The notes below the pieces were generated by a model that saw only the letters and a program-made list of their open reading frames with translations, was not told where the DNA came from and did not search any database. Positions 45,578-55,800 of a DNA stretch of 64,000 nucleotides are shown in pieces (the first letter of the stretch is position 1; each line of letters begins with the position of its first letter). This DNA is from Pseudoalteromonas arctica A 37-1-2 (GTDB taxonomy: Bacteria; Pseudomonadota; Gammaproteobacteria; Enterobacterales; Alteromonadaceae). The stretch spans positions 1,736,001 through 1,800,000 of the forward strand of contig NZ_CP011025.1 of NCBI RefSeq assembly GCF_000238395.3. The letters run 5' to 3'. A program made the translations under genes and the position numbers.

Positions 45578-45598
45578 ATCTGGTACGACGTCTTACCA
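45578..45598. promoter_or_regulatory. Candidate FadR-like operator upstream of the DUF1302 module
   Basis: ATCTGGTACGACGTCTT (45578-45594) agrees with the E. coli FadR operator AGCTGGTCCGACCTGTT at 13 of 17 positions. It also lies in an inverted repeat, TGGTA (45581-45585) and TACCA (45594-45598). It is about 150 bases before the first gene. The assignment is by eye; FadR in this organism is not shown. Confidence 0.4.
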
Positions 45599-45742
45599 AT
45601 ACGTAAGCGTTAACCAGAATAAGAAGTATATGACAGATTAGAGCGAGTATTTGTAATTTCACTGATTCGCTTCTATCGTTATGATTACACTAAAAACAAT
45701 AACTTGATCACACAAAATGACCCGCGACAGGGGGGAACCAAA

Positions 45743-47842
45743 ATGATAAGAAGATCGCTTTTTGTTAAAAATAGAATCGCTATAGGTTTAGCAGCCGCTA
45801 GTTTAGGTTTATCTGCAGCAAGTACTCAAGCTGTAACATTTGAAGCTGGAGGTTTTGATATTACCTTCGATTCAACCTTTTCATATGGGCAAAGTGTTCG
45901 TGTAGAAGACAGAGACTTTAACCTAATTGGCAAAAGTAATAACCCAGCATTTGATTGGACAGGATACAACCCAGCGCTAAGTAATACTATTTACTCATCA
46001 CAAGATGTATGGGCACAACCGGGCTCTTACTCAAATAATGGTGATGCGGGTAATTTAAATTTTGATAGTGGTGACTCCTTCTCAAAACTATTGAAGGGCA
46101 CACACGACCTTTCAATAAATAAAGATAACTACGGTTTGTTCACTCGCTTCATGTATTTTTATGACTTTGCTTTAATGGATGGGTACCACGCTTATTCAAA
46201 TCCTACATCAGGGCAGGGTGTTGATCCATGTGACGATAAAGACACCAAAGCACAAAGTTGTGCCGACATACGTTTATTAGACGCGTTTGTATGGGCCGAT
46301 TTTGATTTAAATGATGGTAATAACCCTTTATCTGTCCGTTTAGGCCAGCAAGTAGTTAACTGGGGTGAAAGTACGCTTATATCTCATGGTATTAACGTAA
46401 ACCCAGTTGATATTGACCGATTAAAAGCACCTGGCGCTGAGCTAAAAGAAGCATTTATACCAATCGGTATGCTTTGGGCATCGCTCGGTATTACTGAGAA
46501 TATTACGCTTGAAGGTTTCTACCAATATCAATGGCAAGAAACACGTTTACCAGCAGCAGGTACATACTTTTCTACTAATGACTTTGCAGCAGAAAATGGT
46601 TATCAGCAGAATGTTCAATTAGGCTTTACGTCTAATCCTGATATTGATGTTGCTTTTTTAACGGATAGTTTAAATAACCTAACATCTGATTTTGCATTAG
46701 CAGCAGCTGCTCGAGGTATTGATCCTTCAAGTGCTGAAGGGAGTGCTTTATTAGCTCAAATGTATCTTGCTTACCCAACTAAGGTTGCGTTAAAAGGTAA
46801 AGGAGATAATGGTAAAAATGAACCTGAAGATGGCGGACAGTACGGTTTACGTTTAGGTATATTTTTACCTGAATTTAATGATACTGAAATTGCGTTATAC
46901 CACGTGAACTACCATAGTCGTCGTCCACTTATATCTGGTCGTGTATCAAACTTTTCACAGGCAGCAATTGCTCAAGATTTAGCAATGATCATGACAACAG
47001 AAATCACGTCAGATAATGTTGCTGATTTAACCGCTTTTTCTAAAGCTGAAAACGACTACCCAGAAGATATTAAACTTTATGGTTTAAGTTTTAACACGAC
47101 TATTGGTGAAACAGCCTTTGCGGGTGAATTTGCGTTTCGCCAAGATGAACCACTGCAAATTGATGATGTAGAGTTACTTTATACAGCTATGCCTGAGCAG
47201 TTAGCGCTTGCAGGTCTTCGTCCTGATTTTGCAGGTATTTCGCAAATGAGTTTTGGCGATGATATTAGTTCTGTTGGTGCGGGTGAAGTTGCTCAAGGCT
47301 ATATTGAACGTGATACATCGCAAATTCAATTTACGGCTACTCACTTATTTGGTCCTTCATTAGGTGCTGATAGTTGGGCTGTTGTTGGTGAAGTGGGTGC
47401 TGTAAAAATTCATAACATGCCAGACTATGACGAAACGCGTTTGAATGTATCCGGTACTGGCCGTAGTGGCACAATTACAGGCCCTGGTACTACTGATTAC
47501 TCAACATTGCATCTTGGTTTATCAAACGGCGCTGAAGAAAAATCATTTGCTACTGCGTCTTCTTGGGGTTACCGCTTAATTGCTAAAGGTGATTATTTTA
47601 ACTTTTACAAAGGTATTAACTTCTCTCCACGTTTTGTATTTTCACATGACGTAAATGGTAATACACCAGATCCTATGTTCTTATTTATTGAAGACCGTAA
47701 ATCTTTAGGTGCAACCATGAACTTTAACTACCAAAATGCGTGGTCACTTGATGTGAGCTATAACTCGTTTTGGGGCGGCGGCGATATAAATACTTTCTCA
47801 GATCGCGATTACGTTTCTTTTAACTTAAAATATTCTATTTAG
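45743..47842 (+). CDS. DUF1302 family outer-membrane-like protein
   Basis: A 699-residue exported protein of family DUF1302. The signal peptide is about 1-30 (LGLSAASTQAVTF). The body is beta-rich, with aromatic, alternating strands and the C-terminal DYVSFNLKYSI ending in the pattern of an outer-membrane beta-barrel. RLGQQVVNWGESTLIS is the family signature region. I chose the ATG at 45743, which follows GGGGGAA by 6 bases; the ATG at 45704 precedes that site. DUF1302 proteins are found with DUF1329 and RND transporters in clusters for hydrophobic compounds. Their exact role is unproven. It is first of four genes. Confidence 0.88.
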   Translation: MIRRSLFVKNRIAIGLAAASLGLSAASTQAVTFEAGGFDITFDSTFSYGQSVRVEDRDFNLIGKSNNPAFDWTGYNPALSNTIYSSQDVWAQPGSYSNNGDAGNLNFDSGDSFSKLLKGTHDLSINKDNYGLFTRFMYFYDFALMDGYHAYSNPTSGQGVDPCDDKDTKAQSCADIRLLDAFVWADFDLNDGNNPLSVRLGQQVVNWGESTLISHGINVNPVDIDRLKAPGAELKEAFIPIGMLWASLGITENITLEGFYQYQWQETRLPAAGTYFSTNDFAAENGYQQNVQLGFTSNPDIDVAFLTDSLNNLTSDFALAAAARGIDPSSAEGSALLAQMYLAYPTKVALKGKGDNGKNEPEDGGQYGLRLGIFLPEFNDTEIALYHVNYHSRRPLISGRVSNFSQAAIAQDLAMIMTTEITSDNVADLTAFSKAENDYPEDIKLYGLSFNTTIGETAFAGEFAFRQDEPLQIDDVELLYTAMPEQLALAGLRPDFAGISQMSFGDDISSVGAGEVAQGYIERDTSQIQFTATHLFGPSLGADSWAVVGEVGAVKIHNMPDYDETRLNVSGTGRSGTITGPGTTDYSTLHLGLSNGAEEKSFATASSWGYRLIAKGDYFNFYKGINFSPRFVFSHDVNGNTPDPMFLFIEDRKSLGATMNFNYQNAWSLDVSYNSFWGGGDINTFSDRDYVSFNLKYSI

Positions 47843-47855
47843 GGGTAACATTATT

Positions 47856-49220
47856 ATGATTAAAAAACCTACCCTCATCGCTACAGCTTTTTGTAGCTTG
47901 TTTGCAAGCAGCGCAGCTTTAGCTAAATTAAACGCTGATGAAGTTGCCCAATTAGGTCAAAACTTAACGCCAATGGGCGCAGAAAAAGCAGCTAATGCTG
48001 ATGGCTCTATTCCAGCATGGAATAACGGAATTACAACAGCACCAGCAGGTTATGAACCGGGTATGCATCACCTTGACCCATATACCACTGACAAAGTGCT
48101 TTTCACTATTGATAAAAGTAATATCGAAAAGTACAAAGCTAATTTAAGTCCGGGTCAAATTGCTTTATTTGAAGCATATCCAGATACATTTAAAATGCCA
48201 GTGTATGAAACACGCCGTTCTGCGTCTTACCCTCAGTTTGTTTATGACGCGACTAAAAAGTTTGCACCGACTGCTGAGTTAATTGAAGGCGGTAACGGTA
48301 TTAAAAATACGGCGATTGGTATTCCTTTCCCTATTCCTAAAACGGGTTTAGAGGCAATTTGGAATCACTTATTGCGTTACCGTGGCCAGTCTATTGAGCG
48401 TTTTGGTGGTCAAGCTGCACCAACTGCATCTGGTTCTTATAACTATGTTGGCTTTGATGAGCAGTTATTAGTTAAATACTCAGACCCTAGTGCAACACCA
48501 ACAGAGCTACAAGACTCAAATATTTTGTTTAAGTTTAAACAAAGCGTTACAGAACCAGCTCGTTTAGCTGGTACAGCACTGCTTGTTCATGAAACGATGG
48601 ACCAAATATTAACGCCACGCCAAGCATGGACTTACAACTCGGGACAACGTCGCGTTCGTCGTGCACCTAATGTTGCATATGATGCACCAGGAACAGCAGC
48701 GGATAGCTTACGTACTACTGATGACTTTGACATGTTCAATGGCTCACCTAATCGTTACAACTGGACGTTGAAAGGTAAGCAAGAATTATACATTCCTTAC
48801 AACAGCTATAAGCTTCATAGTGATAAGTTAGAATACGATGACATTTTAATGCCTGGCCACATAAACCCAGAGCATACACGCTACGAAAAACACCGTGTTT
48901 GGGTTGTTGAAGCTAACTTAAAAGACGATACACGCCATATCTATAAAAAACGTGTGTTTTACATTGATGAAGATAGCTGGCAAGTACAGGTTACGGATAT
49001 TTATGATAACCGCGACCAACTTTACCGTGTAGCAATGGCTTATGGCCTTAACTACTACGAAGTACCTACTCAGTGGAGTACGCTTGAGGTTTATCATGAT
49101 TTGAATTCTCGTCGTTATTTAGCAATTGGTTTAGATAACCAAGAAAAAATGTACGATTTTTCACAGTCATTTAACGATAACGAATTTACGTCAAGCGCTT
49201 TACGTCGCGCAGGTAGATAG
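47856..49220 (+). CDS. DUF1329 family periplasmic protein
   Basis: A 454-residue exported protein of family DUF1329. The signal peptide is about 1-23 (CSLFASSAALAK). LGQNLTPMGAEKAANADGSIPAWNNG is the family opening, and the rest includes RRAPNVAYDAPGTAADSLRTTDDFDMFNG and YDDILMPGHINPEHTRYEKH. DUF1329 proteins have a LolA/LolB-like lipid-binding fold by prediction, so it could carry a lipid through the periplasm. The ATG lies 13 bases after the DUF1302 stop. A hairpin follows the gene and may reduce reading into the last two genes. Confidence 0.9.
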   Translation: MIKKPTLIATAFCSLFASSAALAKLNADEVAQLGQNLTPMGAEKAANADGSIPAWNNGITTAPAGYEPGMHHLDPYTTDKVLFTIDKSNIEKYKANLSPGQIALFEAYPDTFKMPVYETRRSASYPQFVYDATKKFAPTAELIEGGNGIKNTAIGIPFPIPKTGLEAIWNHLLRYRGQSIERFGGQAAPTASGSYNYVGFDEQLLVKYSDPSATPTELQDSNILFKFKQSVTEPARLAGTALLVHETMDQILTPRQAWTYNSGQRRVRRAPNVAYDAPGTAADSLRTTDDFDMFNGSPNRYNWTLKGKQELYIPYNSYKLHSDKLEYDDILMPGHINPEHTRYEKHRVWVVEANLKDDTRHIYKKRVFYIDEDSWQVQVTDIYDNRDQLYRVAMAYGLNYYEVPTQWSTLEVYHDLNSRRYLAIGLDNQEKMYDFSQSFNDNEFTSSALRRAGR

Positions 49221-49230
49221 TATTAAACTA

Positions 49231-49260
49231 GGCACTTAACAATTTGTTAAGTGCCTTTTC
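49231..49260 (+). terminator. Hairpin after the DUF1329 gene
   Basis: GGCACTTAAC (49231-49240) and GTTAAGTGCC (49246-49255) are perfect inverted copies followed by TTTTCCTTTC. It is likely a partial terminator inside the module. Confidence 0.7.
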
Positions 49261-49346
49261 CTTTCTCATCGCGTTTGTCTTACAGCGCGCAACGCTTTCC
49301 CCAGTAAAAAGACAAACAACTCTCTCGTACAAGGCGATTAAAATTT

Positions 49347-50342
49347 ATGAAGTATTTGGTATATGCCAGCCTGATAATAAGCGGTGCGAGTGTTGCACAA
49401 GAAGCCCCTAACAATGCAATCAGTGCAACAAATGCAGCTAAAACCTTACTCACCGACATAACCAACACAGGCAATGGTCTAATTGCAGTAGGTAAACACG
49501 GTACTGTTATTAAAAGTATCTCGGGTGATAAATGGCAACAAGCTGAGCTAGTCCCAACTCAAGTGCTATTAACTGCCGTTGATTTTAGTAATGAAAATAA
49601 TGGATGGGCGTGTGGCCACGATGCAACAATAATAAATACTACTGACGGTGGTGTTAATTGGCAACTACAACAAGCACAACCAAAATTAGACAAACCATGT
49701 TTAGATATTCTATTTGAAGATGATTTAAAAGGTTTTGCAGTGGGCGCATATGGCATGTTTTATCAAACCACCGATGGTGGTAAACATTGGCAAAAACGCT
49801 TTTTAGATTCGCTATTATTTAGTGATGATCGTGATTACTTGAACGATTTAAAAGAAAATGACCCCGAAGGATACGAAGCGGAAACTGCTTCAATTTTACC
49901 GCACTTTAATCGAATCGAAAAAACAGATAATGGTTTAATGCTGGTTGGTGAGATGGGCTTGATGGCCAGAAGCATTGATGATGGTCAAACTTGGCAAAGG
50001 ATAGAAGAAATTTATCCTGGTTCATTCTTTGCTGTTGCATCAGATAGCACACAAGAAATTGTGGCAGGGCTTCGAGGTAATGTTTTTGCAAAGCAAAACG
50101 GTGAACAGCAGTGGCAGCATTTCGAAAATGTTAAAACAGCGACGATCAACAACATCATTAATTATAATAACAAACAATGGCTTATGCTTGCCAACAGTGG
50201 CGTTATTTTTCATCTTCAAGATGGGTTACTCACCCATGAGCAGCTTGCTGACGGTAAAGCGATTCTTGATGGTGTAATTTTAGATAACAGGCTGATCATG
50301 GCTACAGAAGATGGCATTAAAGTGAAGGAGTTAACCCCTTAA
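49347..50342 (+). CDS. YCF48-like beta-propeller protein
   Basis: A 331-residue exported protein with a short signal peptide (about 1-17, LIISGASVAQ). It is a beta-propeller of the YCF48/BNR type, with repeats such as GWACGHDATIINTTDGGVNWQ, GFAVGAYGMFYQTTDGGKHWQ and MLVGEMGLMARSIDDGQTWQ. Such propellers act as assembly or docking factors. The stop overlaps the RND gene start (TAATG), so it is coupled to the transporter and probably docks on it. The ATG is preceded by AAGGCG. Confidence 0.9.
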   Translation: MKYLVYASLIISGASVAQEAPNNAISATNAAKTLLTDITNTGNGLIAVGKHGTVIKSISGDKWQQAELVPTQVLLTAVDFSNENNGWACGHDATIINTTDGGVNWQLQQAQPKLDKPCLDILFEDDLKGFAVGAYGMFYQTTDGGKHWQKRFLDSLLFSDDRDYLNDLKENDPEGYEAETASILPHFNRIEKTDNGLMLVGEMGLMARSIDDGQTWQRIEEIYPGSFFAVASDSTQEIVAGLRGNVFAKQNGEQQWQHFENVKTATINNIINYNNKQWLMLANSGVIFHLQDGLLTHEQLADGKAILDGVILDNRLIMATEDGIKVKELTP

Positions 50343-52663
50343 TGCATAAACTACTCGATTTTATTGAAAAGGCGATTTTTAGACATCGCTTAATTATGCT
50401 TATAAGTTTTGCACTTATAACCTGTTTACTTGTATTCAAAGCGACTCAAATTCAATTAGATGCATCGTTTAATAAAAATATCCCGTTAAACCACGATTAT
50501 ATGAAAGTGTATACCAAGCATGAAAAGCAGTTTGGTGGTGCAAACAGTATTTTGATTTCAGTGTGTGATGACAGTGGTGATATATTTAATCCAGAGTTCT
50601 TTACCCAATTAAAAGCGGTTCACGATCAGCTTTATTTCATTCCTGGCGTAAATCGTCCATTAGTTAACTCAATATTTTCACCCAGTGCTCGTTTTGTTGA
50701 AGTAGTGGAGGATGGCTTTGCCGGTGGCCCAATTATTCCTGCTAACTTTAAAGCAGATAAGCGTGGTTTAGGTGTAGTAAAGGAAAACATTGAAAAAGCA
50801 AAAGTTGTAGGACGTATGATTGCCAGCGATTATTCGTGTGCAATGGTAACTGCTCAACTTTTAGAAACTGATCCTCAAACACAGCAAAAATTAGACACAT
50901 TAGCTTTTGCACAAAAGCTAGAAAGTGATTTAAGAGAGCCTTTAAGTACGGACAAAGTAAGTATTCATATTATTGGCTTTGCAAAAATGGCTGGTGATAT
51001 AGCGGAAGGTGCAAAAGGGGTGGTTGTATTTTTTGCCATTGCTATCGCCTTTACTTTTATTATGGTTTGGCTGTTTTGTGGTAGTTTAAAGCTGACTATT
51101 TTGCCTATCGCATGTTCCATTATTGCTGTTATTTGGCAATTAGGCCTGCTTTCAAGTTTAGGTTTTGGCCTTGACCCTATGTCTATTTTGGTACCGTTTT
51201 TAGTATTTGCTATTGGTGTAAGCCATGGTGTGCAGATGATAAATGCGATTGGTAAAAAAGTAGGTGAAGGTAAAACAACACGTATTTGTTGTCAGTCAAG
51301 TTTTAGGGCTTTATTAGTGCCAGGCGGTATTGCACTTCTTTCAGACACCGTAGGCTTCTTAACATTACTTACCATCGATATTGGTATTATCCGTGAACTT
51401 GCCATTACAGCGAGTTTAGGTGTAGCAGTAATTATATTTACTAATTTAATCTTATTGCCTGTTTGGGCTTCGTACATGAACTTTGAAAACAGTGTACATA
51501 TTCAATCTGGTGATGCAGCAAAACCAAACATGCTTGATAAAATCCGCGACTTACTTGTTAAAGCGACTGATCCTAAAGTAGCTAAAATGATTATTGGTTT
51601 TACCCTTGTTCTATTTGCTTTAGGTTACTGGCAAGCAGATAAAATGCGTATAGGTGACTTACATGCAGGCGCGCCATCACTGCATCAAGATGCTCGTTAT
51701 AATCAAGACACGTTTTTAATATCAGACAAGTACACTATCTCGTCTGATATCTTAAAGGTAATTGTAGAAGCGTATCCTGCAGCATGTACTGAGCATGATG
51801 TGATGGAGCGTATAAGCCGTTTTCAATACAAAGTAGAGAATGTAGCAGGTGTGCAGTCTGCTGTAAGTTTGAGCTCTGTAGCTCAATCGGTTAACGCAGG
51901 CTACAACGAAGGCAATTTGAAATGGCAAAGCTTGCCACGAAATTCAGCAAGTTTAGTGCAGTCAACGTCTCGAGTTGAAACTAGTACAGGTTTACTTAAC
52001 GGTGATTGTTCAGTTATGCCAGTGATTATATTTTTAGATGATCATAAAGCACAAACTATAGATACTGTAATTAAGAGTGTTAAGCAATTTGCGCAAGAAG
52101 AGGGCACTGATAAATTAGCATTTAAATTAGCTTCAGGACCTGTTGGTGTAATGGCAGCGACTAATGAGTCAGTTGCAGAAGCGCAAATACCAATGATGCT
52201 TTATGTTTATGGTGCCGTTATCATTTTATGTTTAATGAGCTTTAGAAGCGTAAAGGCAACGATTGCTGTGGTATTGCCGCTTTATATCGTATCAACACTT
52301 GCACAAGCACTTATGGTGCAATTAGAAATAGGCTTAACCGTTTCTACTTTGCCAGTTATTGCTCTAGGAGTAGGTATTGGGGTCGATTACGGTATTTATA
52401 TACTGTCGTCGATGATGGGGCAGCTTAAGCAAAATGTACCATTAAGTGTTGCTTATCGAAATGCGCTTGTTGAACGTGGCAGTGCGGTTCTATTTACCGG
52501 TATTACACTTGCGATTGGTGTGAGTACGTGGATATTCTCAGATCTTAAATTCCAAGTTGATATGGGTATACTGCTAACCTTCATGTTTTTAGTGAATATG
52601 TTAGGTGCAGTGTTGTTATTACCCGCTATTGGTAGCCTTCTCTGGACTGACCAGAAAAAATAA
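50342..52663 (+). CDS. RND/MMPL-type transporter
   Basis: A 773-residue inner-membrane protein of the MMPL/SSD branch of the RND superfamily. One hydrophobic helix near 15-33 and a periplasmic loop are followed by five helices (about 220-400), a second loop (about 430-610) and five more (about 615-770). GVSHGVQMINAIGKK and GVGIGVDYGIYIL are the characteristic transmembrane motifs, the latter with the proton-relay aspartate. MMPL proteins move lipids and other hydrophobic molecules. It is the motor of the DUF1302-DUF1329-YCF48 module. Confidence 0.9.
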   Translation: MHKLLDFIEKAIFRHRLIMLISFALITCLLVFKATQIQLDASFNKNIPLNHDYMKVYTKHEKQFGGANSILISVCDDSGDIFNPEFFTQLKAVHDQLYFIPGVNRPLVNSIFSPSARFVEVVEDGFAGGPIIPANFKADKRGLGVVKENIEKAKVVGRMIASDYSCAMVTAQLLETDPQTQQKLDTLAFAQKLESDLREPLSTDKVSIHIIGFAKMAGDIAEGAKGVVVFFAIAIAFTFIMVWLFCGSLKLTILPIACSIIAVIWQLGLLSSLGFGLDPMSILVPFLVFAIGVSHGVQMINAIGKKVGEGKTTRICCQSSFRALLVPGGIALLSDTVGFLTLLTIDIGIIRELAITASLGVAVIIFTNLILLPVWASYMNFENSVHIQSGDAAKPNMLDKIRDLLVKATDPKVAKMIIGFTLVLFALGYWQADKMRIGDLHAGAPSLHQDARYNQDTFLISDKYTISSDILKVIVEAYPAACTEHDVMERISRFQYKVENVAGVQSAVSLSSVAQSVNAGYNEGNLKWQSLPRNSASLVQSTSRVETSTGLLNGDCSVMPVIIFLDDHKAQTIDTVIKSVKQFAQEEGTDKLAFKLASGPVGVMAATNESVAEAQIPMMLYVYGAVIILCLMSFRSVKATIAVVLPLYIVSTLAQALMVQLEIGLTVSTLPVIALGVGIGVDYGIYILSSMMGQLKQNVPLSVAYRNALVERGSAVLFTGITLAIGVSTWIFSDLKFQVDMGILLTFMFLVNMLGAVLLLPAIGSLLWTDQKK

Positions 52664-52682
52664 TGTGAATAATTTTGCTCCT

Positions 52683-52704
52683 AAATGGCCTGTAAAGGCC
52701 ATTT
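52683..52704 (+). terminator. Weak hairpin after the RND gene
   Basis: AAATGGCC (52683-52690) pairs with GGCCATTT (52697-52704). The T run is short, so termination is only likely. Confidence 0.45.
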
Positions 52705-52871
52705 ATATCTACAATTTGTGAATAGATGACCAAATAGCTGAAATGCTTAAAATGTTTTCATCGAAAAGGCTGTTTATTAGCTGTAAAAGGGTTAGAATTT
52801 AATTGACTCCACGCTAATGAATAGCTGTACAAATTCCTGCTCCTGAGCAGTAATAGATTAAGGAACATACA

Positions 52872-55800
52872 ATGACACGAAATGAAGGCCAAGCCTCGGT
52901 TATCCTAGATAATGTCTGTAAGCTGATCCAGAAAAAAGTTCGCGCTGATAATGTGTTACTCGTTGAGAAATTCGCCAAAGCCTTGTACAGCAATATGTCT
53001 AAAGAGGATTTGGCAAACCGCAACGATAGTGACCTATATGGCGCAGCATTAAGCCTTTGGAACTCGCTAGAAAAAAATACTACCGACGACGCAGTTATCC
53101 GCGTTTTCAACCCTGAAGTGGCAAAAGATGGCTGGCAGTCATCACATACAATCGTAGAGATTATTACTAAAGACATGCCGTTTTTAGTTGATTCTGTTCG
53201 TATGGCCATGACTCGTGAAAATATCGCCTCTCACTTATTACTTCACTGCCCATTAAAAATTAAGCGCGATGAAAACGCTAAAATTTCTGGATTATCAAAT
53301 TTAAAAGCAGAGCAAGAATCCTCATCTACTAAAACAGTATTTTTTATTGAAATTGACCGTCAAACAGATTCTTCTGTGATTGAGTCTTTCAAGAAAGAGT
53401 TAGAGTCGGTTCTTGTTGATGTATCAGTTGCTGTTGATGATTGGCAGCCAATTCGTAAAAAATTGATTGCAGTAACCAAAGAGTTACCTAAACGTCATCA
53501 TAATAAAACGACAGAAGAAGTTTCAGAAACAACTGAGTTTTTAGATTGGTTAGCGAAAGATAACTTTACCCTAATGGGTTACCGTGAATATGAGCTAAGC
53601 CCAGTTCAAGGTGATTACCAATTAAAAGGTAAAATGGAATCAAGCCTTGGCTTGATGAAAAACTCTACTGAAGAGCACACACGATTATTGTCAGAATTAC
53701 CAGAAGTTGCCCGCCAAGAAGCACGCAGCAGCAACCTACTGATCCTAACAAAAACTAACTCTGTTTCTCGCGTTCACCGTCCAGCTTACATCGATTACGT
53801 AGGTATTAAGCGTTTTGACGATGAAGGCAATGTAATTGGTGAAGATCGCTTTATTGGTTTGTTCTCATCAAGCTTTTACAATAACAGTGCTACTGATGTG
53901 CCTGTTTTAAAGAGTAAAATTAACCGCATTATGGAAATGTGTGATTTTGCTAAAGGTACACACGCTTACAAAGCTGTTTTAAATATTTTAGAAACCTACC
54001 CACGTGACGAGCTAGTTCAAGCGCGCGAAAGTGAGCTACTTGAAGTTGCTATGGGTGTTTTACAAGTACAAGAGCGCGATATGTGTCGCTTGTTTGTACG
54101 TAAAGATGCGTATGGTCGCTTTTTATCTTGCATGGTTTATGTTCCTCGCGAACGCTATAACACGGCTCTTCGTCGTGAAACGCAAGATATATTAGCTAAT
54201 GCATTTAATTCTGACGATAAAGTCGAATTTACTACTTATTTCTCTGAGTCAACACTGGCGCGTACTCATTACACCGTTCGTGTGACCGACAACAAGATCG
54301 AATATAACGTGAAAGACATCGAAAACAATTTAGTAGAAGCTGCACGTACGTGGGAAGATAAACTTCAATCTGCACTTTTAGAGTCTGCGGGTGAAGCACG
54401 TGGTAACGATTTAAATCGTAAATACTGTAATGCGTTTGCACGCTCATACAAAGACGAAGTGCTTCCAAGTGCTGCGGTTGTTGATATTGAAAAGTTAGAA
54501 CTACTTAGCGATGAAAACAAGCTAGAAATGCTGTTTTACCGTCCTCAAGAAGAAGCAAACAGTAATATTGTACGATTAAGCTTATTCCATAAAGATGAGC
54601 CAATTCACTTATCTGATGTTATGCCAATGCTTGAAAACTTTGGTCTGCGCGTTGTTGGTGAAACACCATATTCAGTTAAAACTAGCGATGGTCGTATTAA
54701 CTGGATCATGGACTTCTCGATGCTTATTGACAGCAAAGGGATGGCAGACTTTGATAAAATTTCAGCACGTTTTCGCGCTGCATTAACAAATGTGTGGGGC
54801 AATCGCCTTGAAAATGATGGTTTTAACCGTTTAGTGTTAATGGGTGGCCTAACTGGCCGCGAAGCCTCTATTTTACGTGCTTACGCTAAGTACATGCGTC
54901 AAATTGGTGTAACGTTCTCACAAAGTTACATTGAAAGCACATTTGCAAATTATCCAAACATTGCAGCGCAAATTGTTAATTTATTTGCTAAAAAGTTCTC
55001 AGTTAAGAGCCCAGCAAGTGCTAAAACACTTGAAAAGTTAAGTACGCAAATTTACTTAGAACTTGAAAATGTAGCAAACCTTGATGATGACCGCATTATA
55101 CGTTTATACGTAGATATGATTGTTGCGACGCTACGTACCAACTATTTCCAAAAAGATGATGCAGGTCAGTTTAAATCTTATGTTTCGTTTAAAATACAGC
55201 CTAGCTTAATTCCTGACGTACCGCTTCCTCTTCCTGCGTTTGAGATCTTTGTTTATTCTCCGCGCGTTGAAGGTGTGCATTTACGTTACGGTAAAGTAGC
55301 GCGTGGTGGTCTGCGTTGGTCTGACCGTCGTGAAGACTTCCGTACTGAAGTACTTGGCTTAGTTAAAGCGCAACAAGTTAAAAATACAGTAATTGTACCT
55401 GTTGGCTCTAAAGGTGGTTTTGTATGTAAACAATTACCTAGTGAGCGCGAAGCGTTTATAAAAGAAGGCCAAGAGTGTTACAAAATTTTTATCCGTGGTC
55501 TTCTAGATATTACAGATAACATAGAGCGCGGTGAAGTAGTGCCAGCTCGAGATGTTGTTCGCCACGATGAAGATGATGCTTACTTAGTGGTTGCTGCCGA
55601 TAAAGGAACCGCTACTTTCTCTGATATCGCAAACGGCATAGCTAATGAATACAATTTCTGGCTAGGTGATGCATTCGCATCAGGTGGCTCGGTTGGTTAC
55701 GATCATAAGAAAATGGGTATTACAGCTAAAGGCGCATGGGAGTCAGTTAAACGACATTTCCGTGAAATGGATATCGATTGTCAAACTACCGACTTTACGG

